NCBI GenBank assembly: GCA_028751875.1
Contig: CM054141.1
Coordinates: forward strand, 74,429,646-74,493,645
Direction: 5' to 3'
DNA: 64,000 bases
DNA from: Rapana venosa
Lineage: Eukaryota > Mollusca > Gastropoda > Neogastropoda > Muricidae
Positions 9,826 to 20,937 of the stretch are shown here, in pieces; the stretch's first letter is position 1; each line of letters opens with the position of its first letter. Both the position numbers and the translations under genes were made by a program. The notes beneath the pieces are model-generated. The model was not told the DNA's origin and did no database searches. It worked only from the letters and a program-made list of their open reading frames with translations.

Positions 9826-10695
9826 GTTCATATGTCCACCAATGCAACATCCAAACTTGTCACGTCTCTCATTCTTTCATGCCTGGACTATTGCAATTCT
9901 TATTTGGCTGGTCTGCCAGCATCACCTATCCTTTTCCTTCAATGTATAAAACAACCTCTGCAGCTCGACTAGTCCTCAAGAAGAACAAATCTGAGCACAT
10001 TACTCCTCTCTTGCGTTCTCTCCGCTGGCTGCCTGTGCCACAAAGAGTAAATTATAAGATGAGTACTCTCTGTTACAAATGTCTCCACCAAATGGCACCC
10101 TCCTGCCTCTGTGAATGTCTTTACCTGTACACTCCTTCTCATTCCCTCCGCTCTGTTACAGATACCCTGTGCTTACGAATATCTAGATTCAACCAATCCA
10201 CCACTGGCCGCTGCTCTTTCTCTATTTCAGGTCCATCGACCTGGAATGACCTTCCTCACTCACTTCACCAAAAGCCTACTTATGACACTTTTTAAATCCA
10301 GCCTCAAAACATTTATTTCAAACGTAAGACTTTACCCTCCTGTTTCATGTCAGAACTGTCCCTTCCTTCACCATCCAATATACCTATACCAAAGTGTATG
10401 ACCTTTGTGTGTGTGTGTGTGTGTGTGAGTGTGTGTGCGTGTGTGCATACGTGCGTGCGTGTGTTGCGTGCATGCATGTGTGCTTTTGAATAACTTGTTT
10501 TGACTATCATAATTTTTATTTCATAGATTTGGTCGCAGCATACTATGTTTGTAATATCTGTTTAAACTATTAATTACTTGGTTTTGGCTGCATGACTGTA
10601 AGAATAGGTTGAATGCATGCGCTTTGATTTGTCTTTGCAAGACATAGCACTATATAAATTCCATTTATAATTATTATTATCATTATTATTATTAT
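9826..10695 (+). mobile_element. L2-type LINE 3' fragment with (ATT)n tail
   Basis: Encodes SKLVTSLILSCLDYCNSYLA, then KNKSEHITPLLRSLRWLPVP, CYKCLHQMAPSCLCECLYLY and PSTWNDLPHSLHQKPTYDTF in two frames. The 3' UTR follows with a (GT)n tract at 10,404-10,450, TTTGATTTGTCTTTGCAAG, CACTATATAAATTCCATTT and (ATT)n. Confidence 0.9.
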
Positions 10696-11654
10696 ACATG
10701 CAAACAACTGAGCTAGGTATGTATAAAAGTTATATTGTCACTGGAGACCTTTGACAACAAGTTTTTGTATGAATGTAATTTTATAGAATATACACTGTTT
10801 ATGATTATGAAAACCCCAACATAAAGAACCCCGTCACATGTGCACTACCTGCCAGTCATGCAGAGAGGGCCTGGGTTGCTTTCCACATAATAAATGTTGT
10901 TGTTGTTGAGACGCAAAAGTATCATGAAAAGCCAAGTCCTATCTCTTGACATTAGTTTTAAAAAAAAGGAGTCTGTACACTTTTATCATCATCAAGTACC
11001 CAAAAAAAGTCCAGTCACATGCATGAAGACTCATTTCTTGCCAAGGGTGGTTTCTATGACATAAAACTACGTGTTGTTGTTGTGTGAACGCAAAAGTCAT
11101 GGCATACTGATTTCTGAACAATAGTTTTCATAAGTCTTCTTATTGCTGTGACTTAAGTGGTATGAATGAAATGAAATGATACAACATACACAGCAACAGT
11201 CAGGACCCTGCCAAATGTTGGATTATGCAAAGCAGTGCATTCGGAAAACAAACAACGTTTGGTTCAGTCAGATTGCAATCACCTTCTACCAAGTTTTCTT
11301 AAAGACTGGCACAATGTCTGTTTGTATTGTTGAATTAAACAAACGAAGCTCTCAACCCTTCCTTGCTGGCAAATCATCATTAAAATAGCAAAACATAATG
11401 AATTTCAAGCCAAAGTTGGCAACATTTATTTTTCATGACATGAGGACATGATGATCATATTGTCATTTTCCGAATTAAACCAAACGAAGCCTCTCACACT
11501 CTTCCTTGCTGTCAATATCATCATTAAAAATATAGCAAAACACATAATGAAATTCAAGTGCAAAGTTGGCTAGCATTTATTTTTCTTGAGCATGAGGATT
11601 GGATGATCATGACTGGTCCCCTCCCCGAAATTTACCCCCTAGACCAGTGAAAGT
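10696..11654. other. No gene; two local duplications
   Basis: Unique-looking AT-rich intronic sequence. It holds a diverged tandem duplication of about 140 bp (11,328-11,455 and 11,474-11,612, sharing TTCCTTGCTG, ATCATCATTAAAA, AAGTTGGC, ATTTATTTTTC) and a weaker one around GTTGTTGTTG..ACGCAAAAGT (10,890-10,955 and 11,065-11,130). Confidence 0.6.
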
Positions 11655-11745
11655 CAAGTCAAGTCAAGTCAAGTCAAGTCAAGTCAAAAACACTTTAATC
11701 ATCCTGTGAAGGGCGATACATGCTGCTTGTGTGTGCAGAATGACC
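11655..11745 (-). mobile_element. 3' terminus of a Rex1-like LINE
   Basis: (AGTCA)n then AAAAACACTTTAATCATCC and TGTGAAGGGCGAT. This is the same terminus as at 24,477-24,540, where it ends a recognisable Rex1-like element. Only the extreme 3' end is present. Confidence 0.6.
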
Positions 11746-11769
11746 TCCCACATTTTCTGAGGCCCTGCA

Positions 11770-12475
11770 GTAGCTTTAAGCACTCTTCATTGGGTGACCT
11801 ATGGAGGCCAAAAGCTTTAAGCACTCTTCATTGGGTGACCTATGGAGGCCAACAGCTTTAAGCACTCTTCATTGGTGACCTATGGAGGCCAACAGCTTTA
11901 AGCACTCTTCATTGGGTGACCTATGGAGCAACAGCTTTAAGCCTTCTTGTACCTTGAGGCCAACAGCTTTAAGCACTCTTCATTGGGTGACCTATGGAGG
12001 CCAACAGCTTTAAGCACTCTTCATTGGGTGACCTATGGAGGCCAACAGCTTTAAGCACTCTTCATTGGGTGACCTATGGAGGCCAACAGCTTTAAGCACT
12101 CTTCATTGGGTGACCTATGGAGGCCAACAGCTTTAAGCACTCTTCATTGGGTGACCTATGGAGGCCAACAGCTTTAAGCACTCTTCATTGGTGACCTATG
12201 GAGGCCAACAGCTTTAAGCACTCTTCATTGGGTGACCTATGGAGGCCAACAGCTTTAAGCACTCTTCATTGGTGACCTATGGAGGCCAACAGCTTTAAGC
12301 ACTCTTCATTGGGTGACCTATGGAGGCCAACAGCTTTAAGCACCTTTCATTAGGTGACCTATGGAGGCCAACAGCTTTAATAAGCACTCTTACTGGTGAC
12401 TATGGGGCCAAACTAACATGAGGCCAACAGCTTTAAGCACTCTTCACTGGGTGACCTATGGAGGCCGGCACTTAA
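11770..12475. repeat. Minisatellite, about 40-bp unit, 17 copies
   Basis: Unit AACAGCTTTAAGCACTCTTC followed by ATTGGGTGACCTATGGAGGCC. Copies are highly homogeneous until degenerate ones after 12,340. It lies in the intron downstream of the TBC1D19 exon at 12,966. Confidence 0.95.
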
Positions 12476-12750
12476 CATGAAGCAACCTTTCAATGCACAT
12501 CTCTTGGGTGACAGATCAGCCAAGCAATGTCCCTAATCGCATCTGGCCTGGCAGTCATCCTGACATTCGGATTCGCATCGCTCCAGTACATGGCTGGCAG
12601 GTTCCATGGAAATTCATGAAATGCAGGACAGTAGCTAAAACGGAATTTCCAATGAAATTGACCAGATCATTATATGATATATGAAATCTGAAAAGAAAAC
12701 CTAACACAATCGCCAAAGACAACATATAACTGACACAAACAACTATTACC

Positions 12751-12905
12751 TGATGCACCAGCTGCCTTAGTGCAGTGGCTGGCACCTTGGGTTATGGACG
12801 GGAAGGTCCAGCGCTGCTTTGAATCCCATAGGAAGTAGTCTCAAAGCACAGGCATTCCAATAGCAGCAGCATGACTTCATCCTCATTATCAATGATCATC
12901 ATGCA
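12751..12905 (+). mobile_element. tRNA-derived SINE, internally deleted
   Basis: Plus strand: A-box-like TTAGTGCAGTGGCTGG, then TTGGGTTATGGACGGGAAGG, B box GCTTTGAATCCC, then directly the tail GTCTCAAAGC..GCAGCAGCATGACTTCATCC and TCATTATCAATGATCATCAT. Head and tail both match the SINE at 62,818-63,190 (other strand), with the body missing. It lies 60 bases from the donor of the exon at 12,966. Confidence 0.8.
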
Positions 12906-12965
12906 ATAAAAAACTGCCTCAAAGACATAAGCTAATTGATACAGATAATCATCAAAGGCACTTAC

Positions 12966-13028
12966 CTGATACAAATAGTCCTCAAAAACAAAGTACTGGT
13001 CATCATTTGTGGCTGTCAGCTTCACATC
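12966..13028 (-). CDS. TBC1D19: TBC1D19 exon (DVKLTATNDDQYFVFEDYLYQ)
   Basis: 63-nt exon, 21 codons, phase 0 at both ends. It encodes DVKLTATNDDQYFVFEDYLY plus Q, nearly identical to vertebrate DVKLTASNDDYYFVFEDYLY. Acceptor is GTTGTGGTACAG|GATGTG and donor is TATCAG|GTAAGTGCC, a strong site. It joins in frame to the exon at 19,337 (..LLYK) upstream and to 7,964 (VLLPFSRD..) downstream. A 2.2-kb tandem array begins at the acceptor. Confidence 0.95.
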
Positions 13029-15235
13029 CTGTACCACAACCATAACAACAACATTGACAATGATATCCTGATCCACAACAACACTGACAATAATATCCTG
13101 ATCTACAACAACAACACTGACAATGATATACTGGTCTACAACAACAACACTGACAATGATATACTGATCTACAACAACAACACTGACAATGATATCCTGA
13201 TCTACAACAACAACACTGATAATAATATCCTGATCTACAACAACACTGACAATAATATCCTGATCTACAACAACAACATTGACAATAATATCCTGATCTA
13301 CAACAACAACATTGACAATAATATCCTGATCTACAACAACAACACTGACAATAATATCCTGATCTACAACAACACTGACAATAATATCCTGATCTACACT
13401 AACATTGACAATAATATCCTGATCCACAACAACAACACTGACATGATATACTGATCTACAACAACAACACTGACAATAATATCCTGATCTACAACAACAA
13501 CATTGACAATGATATCCTGATCCACAACAACAACTTGACAATAATATCCTGATCTACAACAACAATACTGACAATGATATCCTGATCTACAACAACAATA
13601 CTGACAATAATATCCTGATCTACAACAACAACATTGACAATGATATCCTGATCTACAACAACAACATTGACAATAATATCCTGATCTACAACAACAACAC
13701 TGACAATAATATCCTGATCTACAACAACAATGACAATAATATCCTGATCTACAACAACACTGACAATAATATCCTGATCTACAACAACAACTTGACAATA
13801 ATATCCTGATCTACAACAACACCATTGACAATAATATCCTGATCTACAACAACACTGACAATAATATCCTGATCTACAACAACAACAATGACAATAATAT
13901 CCTGATCTACAACAACACTGACAATAATATCCTGATCTACAACAACACTGACAATAATATCCTGATCTACAACAACAACATTGACAATAATATCCTGATC
14001 CACAACAACACTGACAATAATATCCTGATCTACAACAACACTGACAATAATACCCTGATCTACAACAACACTGACAATAATATCCTGATCTACAACAACA
14101 CTGACAATAATACCCTGATCTACAACAACACTGACAATAATATCCTGATCTACAACAACAACACTGACAATGATATACTGATCTACAACAACAACACTGA
14201 CAATAATATCCTGATCTACAACAACACTGACAATGATATACTGATCTACAACAACAACATTGACAATAATATCCTGATCTACAACAACAACATTGACAAT
14301 GATATCCTGATCTACAACAACAACATTGACAATGATATCCTGATCTACAACAACAACACTGACAATGATATACTGATCTACAACAACAACATTGACAATA
14401 ATATCCTGATCTACAACAACACTGACAATGATATACTGATCTACAACAACAACATTGACAATAATATCCTGATCTACAACAACAACACTGACAATAATAT
14501 CCTGATCTACAACAACAACACTGACAATAATATCCTGATCTACAACAACAACATTGACAATGATATCCTGATCTACAACAACACTGACAATAATATCCTG
14601 ATCCATAACAACACTGACAATAATATCCTGATCTACAACAACATTGACAATGATATCCTGATCTACAACAACATTGACAATGATATCCTGATCTACAACA
14701 ACAACATTGACAATAATATCCTGATCTACAACAACAACACTGACAATAATATCCTGATCTACAACAACAACATTGACAATGATATCCTGATCTACAACAA
14801 CATTGACAATAATATCCTGATCTACAACAACAACACTGACAATGATATCCTGATCTACAACAACAACACTGACAATGATATCCTGATCTACAACAACAAC
14901 ACTGACAATAATATCCTGATCTACAACAACACTGACAATAATATCCTGATCTACAACAACACTGACAATAATATCCTGATCTACAACAACAACACTGACA
15001 ATAATATCCTGATCTACAACAACACTGACAATAATATCCTGATCTACAACAACATTGACAATGATATCCTGATCTACAACAACATTGACAATGATATCCT
15101 GATCTACAACAACATTGACAATAATATCCTGATCTACAACAACAACTTTGACAATGATATCCTGATCTACAACAACAATATTGACAATGATATCCTGATC
15201 TACAACAACAATATTGACAATAATATCCTGATCTA
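13029..15235. repeat. Minisatellite, 30/33-bp unit, about 70 copies, flush with TBC1D19 acceptor
   Basis: On the minus strand the unit is GTTGTTGTAGATCAGGATAT then TATTGTCAGT, in 30- and 33-bp versions differing by one GTT. Because lengths are multiples of three, long open frames result (VVDQDIIVSV). The last units read in frame into the exon (..VVVMVVVQ|DVKLTA). The unit resembles the exon junction GTTGTGGTACAG|GATGTG, so each copy repeats an acceptor-like CAG|GAT. Confidence 0.95.
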
Positions 15236-15249
15236 AAACAACAATGACA

Positions 15250-15630
15250 ATGATATACTGACCCATTCTACATGCTATGGTAGTAGTGACAACAATAATG
15301 ACATCATGGCCTAATCTACAATTCATGGTAGTAATAACATCATGACCCAATCTTCAATTTATGGCAGTATTAACATCTTGATCCAACCTACAATTCATGG
15401 TAGATGTAACAATGTCATGACCCAATCTATGAATCGTGGTAGTAATAATGTCATGACTCAATCTACAAATCATGGTAGAAATAATGTTGTGACCCAATCT
15501 ACGAATCATGGTAGCAGTAACATCATGAACTAATCTACAATTCATGGTAGTTATATCATGACCCAGTCTACAATTCATGATAATTATGATGTCACCATGA
15601 CCCAATCTACAATTCATGGTAGTTATGAGA
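15250..15630. repeat. Degenerate 36-bp repeat (ACCCAATCTACAATTCATGG)
   Basis: About ten diverged copies of ACCCAATCTACAATTCATGG plus TAGTAATAACATCATG, continuing the outer edge of the 13-15 kb array. Followed by a short (GA)n. Confidence 0.8.
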
Positions 15631-15844
15631 GAGAGAGAGAGCATAAAAGCACAAGAATGTGTACAGATGCATGCAAACACATGCACTATTGCAACACAGA
15701 GAGAGAGACAAGTTATATATTCTTCCTCTGTAAGACCTTTACTGTAATTAATTGTGGGATGTGTCTACAGGTGTATGTGCATTTGTGCGACCATTGGGAA
15801 TGTTGTCTGTCCGCCCTTCTTTCTGGGTCTGTGCAGATAGTTTG

Positions 15845-17615
15845 TGTCACGGTGCGCATAATTCTGCGCATAATTCCGTGCATTACTCAGTGCTATTTCT
15901 TTCTCTGTATTTCTGGATGCTGGTGTCTTTCTGTGTTCATATTCGCTTTTTTTTTTTAACGAACATGAACTCTAGCTTAGTGGCATGCACATTCCCTTTT
16001 TTCTGCAATTTTGCATGCAGGTTAGCTTCTCGTGAAGTTCCTGGTCGTGAGTTAGGGTTTGGTTCATCAGCTGAGTAGCAGCAGCTTTAAATAGGAGGAG
16101 GTCTTGACTTCAGTTAGGAGGAGGAGATTCAGTCTTTGGCTGAAGTTCGTTGGTCGCCGTTCCAGCTGGGCTGTTGAGCGCCGCGTGGTGTTGTCTCTCT
16201 ATTTGGAGAGCAGGGGGGAGCAGCACTTGGAGTAGTTCAGGCACCTGTGAACCCGGTCTTCGTTCTTCGTTGTTACGTCATGTCCGTCCTGTCAACGTCT
16301 TCCTCGAGGTGCAGGAGTGCACCGTACCTCCTGTGGTGTGGTGTCTCTTCTTGGAGAGCAGAGGGGAGCATTCACCTTTGAGTGGTTCGGGCTCCCGAGA
16401 ACCAGTCTACGTTCTTCGTTGTGCTGTCCGTTTTGTCAACGTCTTTCCTGGATGCAGGAGTGCACCTCGTTCTTTCTCAGTGACAGGTGAGGGATGTTCT
16501 GTAGATATGATTGAGTTCTGTGATGGTTCTTTGTGCCGTTGTGGTGGTCGTCATTGAGTGGCTTGTGTCAGTGCATGCTTGGATGGTTGGTTCTTGAATA
16601 AATTAATGTAGAATGTTTTCAAGGGAGGTTACCTCTGTCTTTAGGTTTATGGAATATTGGGCAGGCTTAGGTTTCTCCTTCAGTGAACAATAGGATACGT
16701 TCTTTAATATATGTCTTTAATGCTAATGCTTTGTCTAGAGAGAGTTCTCACTAGTGTTTAGAACACTCAGTATTTCTTAAGGTTAATCAATATGGGTGAA
16801 TCCTGAGTGATTTGGGATTTAGTGCTATGTTATATGTTAAGCAGTTGTGTGTGGTTATTAGTTTGCTGTAAGAACAATTCTCTCTTGTGGAAGAATATTT
16901 TAAAAAGTATTTTAACTTAAATGTATTTGAACATAAATAATTATAGATTATACCTCAGGCGTCATTTATATTGGAAATGTAAATGATTCCTTGGAAATAT
17001 GGTGAAGTTTTGGCTGAAGAGACAAATTGTCAATTGTCGGTGGACACAAGGGAAATAACCCTAGTTGCCTTAGCGCTAGTCATGGGTGTATGCTGAGGAA
17101 CGGCAAGGATTGCCTGTTCCAGGTTCCTGTGGGTGCCTCCAGTGGTGGAGTCGTGCCTGGAGAGGGTGCAGCCCGGTGTGCCCTGAAGAGTCGCCGACGA
17201 TTTGTCCTTGACCCTCTGTCCCTTTATTCCCTGGATCCACCTTTTCCCCCTTTCCCTTCTCCCTGCTGCCTGTCCATCCGTGACCATCCTTGTGGACTTC
17301 AGCCTGTGATGGTGACTGTGCTCGGAAATCCGAGTCGTGACTGTGAGGGAAGTGGGAGGGGAACATTCCTCAAACAGGTTTCTGAACTGTGCAGAAGAGG
17401 GGACTATGGTAGATAGAATTTAGAGTGTGACTGGAAGTTGAATCTGTGTGTGTGTGTGTGTAAGTGAGTTTAAGTATTTGTCTGATGATTGTTTTTGGAT
17501 TTTGGAAAGTAAAGTCTGGAACTTTTCTTCGGTGTTCTGTGTTTGGTGTTGTCAGGAAGATAGTTAGGGAGGGCATGGGTGGGGGTTTAGCCACAATCCC
17601 TTATGGAGCGTGACA
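15845..17615 (+). mobile_element. Solo LTR of an LTR retrotransposon, 1.77 kb
   Basis: Termini TGTCACG (15,845) and CGTGACA (17,615) are inverted, and the 5-bp direct repeat GTTTG flanks both ends (15,840-15,844 and 17,616-17,620). Inside are a TATA-like TTTAAATAGG at about 16,088, a diverged duplication of about 145 bp (16,187-16,335 and 16,336-16,470, sharing CTACGTTCTTCGTTGT/CGGTCTTCGTTCTTCG and GTCAACGTCTT), AATAAATTAATG at about 16,597 as a possible polyadenylation signal, and a (GT)n tract. No gag or pol is present, so it looks like a solo LTR left by recombination. Orientation follows the TATA and AATAAA order. Confidence 0.75.
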
Positions 17616-17620
17616 GTTTG

Positions 17621-17725
17621 TCTGTCCATTGGCAGAGCTGTCTGTCCACCCTTCTTTCTGGGTCTGCTCCCCTCCCTTGAAGAGTTTTAGCGAGGTCACT
17701 GGATCTTGCAAGGTGGCCATCTTCT
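17621..17725. other. No gene; copy of the LTR's left flank
   Basis: CTGTCTGTCCACCCTTCTTT and CTGGGTCTG recur left of the LTR at 15,800-15,835, so the insertion site lies between two related short sequences. Confidence 0.4.
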
Positions 17726-17865
17726 TCTTCCTTTTTTGTCATGTTTCTCCCAGGGGAGGTTTGACATTGATGAGCCTTCTCCATTTCTCTGTTTTGAGCT
17801 TCCTCCTTATCTATGCCCCTTTCTCTAAGGTCATCTGCAATACAGGCAGCCCAGCTTTTGCCATG
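17726..17865 (-). mobile_element. 3' end of the zinc-finger non-LTR element (third copy)
   Basis: CTTCTTCTTCCTTTTTTGTC, TTTCTCCCAGGGGAGG, GACATTGATGAGCCTTCTCC and CAATACAGGCAGCCCAG match the 3' terminus of the LINE at 51,546-52,710. Only the last 140 bases are present. Confidence 0.7.
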
Positions 17866-18285
17866 CCAACAGTTTTTTCTGTCCTAATTAAACTGATGTT
17901 GACACATCTCAAGTTGATATGGACAGTCCGTTTTCTGTCCTAATTAAACTGATGTTGACACACCTCAAGTTGATATGGACAGTCCGTTTTCTGTCCTAAT
18001 TAAACTGATGTTGACACATCTCAAGTTGATATGGACAGTCCGTTTTCTGTCCTAATTAAACTGATGTTGACACATCTCAAGTTGATATGGATAGTCCGTT
18101 TTCTGTCCTAATTAAACTGATGTTGACACATCACAAGTTGATATGGACAGTCCGTTTTCTGTCCTAATTAAACTGATGTTGACACATCTCAAGTTGATAT
18201 GGACAGTCCGTTTTCTGTCCTAATTAAACTGATGTTGACACATCTCAAGTTGATATGGAAAGTCCGTTTTCTGCCCTTAACTGAT
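17866..18285. repeat. Minisatellite, 56-bp unit, about 7.4 copies
   Basis: Unit TTTTCTGTCCTAATTAAACT, GATGTTGACACATCTCAAGT, TGATATGGACAGTCCG, almost identical between copies. Confidence 0.95.
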
Positions 18286-18535
18286 GTTCGTCAGCATATC
18301 TTCAGATGGACTGATGGACAGTCAGTCAGTCAGTCTGTTTTTGGTCCTTAACGGATGTTAGCAAATCTTCAGATGGATTGTTGTTCATTCACTCAGTCTG
18401 TTTCCTGTCCTTAACAGGTTTAGCATATCTTCAGATGGACTGATGTACAGTCAGTCAGTTTTTCGTCCTTAACAGGCATTAGCATATCTTGATATGGACT
18501 GATGTATAGTCAGTCCATCATGGACAGACAAACAA
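18286..18535. repeat. Diverged tandem repeat (CTTCAGATGGACTGATG)
   Basis: Four units of about 60 bp with TTAGCATATCTTCAGATGG and (CAGT)n, related loosely to the preceding array. Confidence 0.7.
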
Positions 18536-18599
18536 AATCAAGGGTCACTGGGTCTGCATCTGTCAGTTAGTCTATCTTCAGACCTTGAGGACAAGATGA

Positions 18600-19265
18600 C
18601 TTATTCCCCTCATCAAACAAGAGACCCCTTCCCTCATCTAGGAGATGACCCACTTCCTTCATCCAGCAGATGACCTCACCTAGCAGGTAACCCATTCCCC
18701 TCACCTAGCAGGTAACCCATTCCCCTCACCTAGCAGGGACCCATTCCCTATCTAGCAGGTAACCCATTCCCCTCACCTAGCAGGTAACCCATTCCCCTCA
18801 CCTAGCAGGTAACCCATTCCCCTCACCTAGCAGGTAACCCATTCCCCTCCCCCATTCCCCTCACCTAGCAGGTAACCCATTCCCCTCCCCCATTCCCCTC
18901 ACCTAGCAGGTGACCCATTCCCCTCACCTAGCAGGTGACCCATTCCCCTCACCTAGCAGGTGACCCATTCCCCTCACCTAGCAGATGACCCATTTCCCTC
19001 ATTCTGCAGGTAACCTATTTCCCACATCTTGCAAATGGCCCACTTCCCACATTCTGTAAATGCCCCCTCCTTTCCCCTCAGAGCAGATGCCCCATTTCCC
19101 TTCTTATCCAGCACATGCCCCATTTCCCTTCTTATCCAGCACATGCCCCATTTTCCTTCTTATCCAGCACATGCCCCATTTCCCTTCTTATCCAGCACAT
19201 ACCCCATTTCCCTCGTCCAGTAGATGCAGATTCTCTGTTTCCCTTAGCCAGCAGATGATCCATTT
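18600..19265. repeat. Minisatellites of 25 and 28 bp on the donor side of a TBC1D19 exon
   Basis: 18,655-18,990: units CACCTAGCAGGTAACCCATT plus CCCCT. 19,085-19,210: five units CCAGCACATGCCCCATTTCC plus CTTCTTAT. On the gene strand the first unit contains CTAG|GTGAGG, a good match to a splice donor. Its GAATGGGTCACCTGCTAGG resembles the true donor flank GTAATAGGGTCACTGGCTGG at 19,336. Confidence 0.9.
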
Positions 19266-19336
19266 CCCCCATCCAGAAAAATTTCCCCATCAGGCAAAAA
19301 AATGATTTTCCCCCAACCAGCCAGTGACCCTATTAC

Positions 19337-19411
19337 CTTGTACAGAAGATTGTCCACCAAGAGATCATGTTGTAGAACACAGTTCTTCAGCTGTTCATAG
19401 TACAGAACATC
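19337..19411 (-). CDS. TBC1D19: TBC1D19 exon (DVLYYEQLKNCVLQHDLLVD...)
   Basis: 75-nt exon, 25 codons, phase 0 at both ends, encoding DVLYYEQLKNCVLQHDLLVD then NLLYK. Vertebrate TBC1D19 has DVLYYEQLKTNVIQHDLLVD then SLIYK. Acceptor is GTGTGTGTGCAG|GATG and donor is TACAAG|GTAATAGGG. It covers the region where active TBC domains have the IxxDxxR arginine finger. Here the sequence is LVDNLLYK, with no arginine (seen in the sequence; the functional meaning is inferred). Confidence 0.95.
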
Positions 19412-19499
19412 CTGCACACACACACGCACGCACGCACGCACACACACTCACATTATTCCATTATCCTTGAAATAAAAGAATAGAGAAATGAATAAGGGT

Positions 19500-20930
19500 A
19501 ATCAGAAGGACTGAGGGGCAGAAGTAAACAGAGACAGGAGTAAACAGAGACAGGAGTAAAGACAGGCAGAAGTAAACAGAGACAGGAGTAAACAGAGACA
19601 GGAGTAAACAGAGACAGGAGTAAACAGAGACAGGAGTAAACAGAGGCAGGAGTAAAGAGAGGCAGAAGTAAACAGAGACAGGAGTAAAGACAGGCAGAAG
19701 TAAACAGTGACAGGAGTAAACAGAGACAGGAGTAAACAGAGACAGGAATAAACAGAGACAGGAGTAAACAGAGACAGGAGTAAACAGAGACAGGAGTAAA
19801 GACAGGCAGGAGTAAACAGAGCCAGGAGTATACAGAGACAGGAGTAAACAGAGACAGGGAGGAGTAAAGACAGGCAGAAGTAAACAGAGACAGGAGTAAA
19901 GACAGGCAGAAGTAAACAGAGACAGGAGTAAACAGAGACAGGAGTAAAGACAGGCAGAAGTAAACAGAGACAGGAGTAAAGACAGGCAAGGAGTAAAGAC
20001 AGGCAGGAGTAAAGACAGGCAGGAGTAAACAGAGACAGGAGTAAAGACAGGCAAGGAGTAAAGAGAGGCAGGAGTAAAGACAGGCAGAAGTAAAGACAGG
20101 CAGGAGTAAACAGAGCCAGGAGTAAACAGAGACAGGAGTAAAGACAGGCAGAAGTAAACAGAGACAGGAGTAAAGACAGGCAAGGAGTAAAGACAGGCAG
20201 GAGTAAAGACAGGCAGGAGTAAACAGAGCCAGGAGTAAACAGAGACAGGAATAAACAGAGACAGGGAGGAGTAAAGACAGGCAGAAGGAAACAGAGACAG
20301 GAGTAAAGACAGGCAGAAGTAAACAGAGACAGGAGTAAAGACAGGCAGAAGTAAACAGAGACAGGAGTAAAGACAGGCAGAAGTAAACAGAGACAGGAGT
20401 AAAGACAGGCAGAAGTAAACAGAGACAGGAGTAAAGACAGGCAAGGAGTAAAGAGAGGCAGGAGTAAAGACAGGCAGAAGTAAACAGAGACAGGAGTAAA
20501 GACAGGCAAGGAGTAAAGAGAGGCAGGAGTAAAGACAGGCAGGAGTAAACAGAGCCAGGAGTAAAGAGAGGCAGGAGTAAAGACAGGCAGAAGTAAACAG
20601 AGACAGGAGTAAAGACAGGCAAGGAGTAAAGAGAGACAGGGTAAAGACAGGCAGGAGTAAAGACAGGCAGAAGTAAACAGAGACAGGAGTAAAGACAGGC
20701 AGAAGTAAACAGAGACAGGAGTAAACAGAGACAGGAATAAACAGAGACAGGGAGGAGTAAAGACAGGCAGAAGGAAACAGAGACAGGAGTAAAGACAGGG
20801 AGGAGTAAAGAGAGACAGGAGTAAAGAGAGACAGGAGTAAAGAGAGACAGGAGTAAAGAGAGGCAGGAATAATCATAGACAGAAGTTAAGATAAACATAA
20901 ATAATCAGAAAGAGAAACATAAATAATCAG
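19500..20930. repeat. 16-bp minisatellite, about 85 copies (left block)
   Basis: Units AAACAGAGACAGGAGT, AAAGACAGGCAGAAGT, AAAGACAGGCAGGAGT and a 17-bp variant with CAAGGAGT. On the TBC1D19 sense strand it is a continuous pyrimidine-rich stretch (CTCCTGTCTTTACT). The same array resumes at 23,614 and 27,795, being split by two insertions. Long frames (SLFTPVSVYSCL) are repeat artefacts. Confidence 0.97.
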
Positions 20931-20937
20931 AGACAGA

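Noticed and set aside
13779..15350. 523-codon frame VVDQDIIV as a repetitive structural protein
   Set aside because: Explained by a 30/33-bp intronic array beside a splice acceptor. No start context or signal peptide. Kept only as a finding on array structure.
19453..20898. Open frames of 335-481 codons (SLFTPVSVYSCL repeats)
   Set aside because: Product of the 16-bp array, open in all three frames of the strand.
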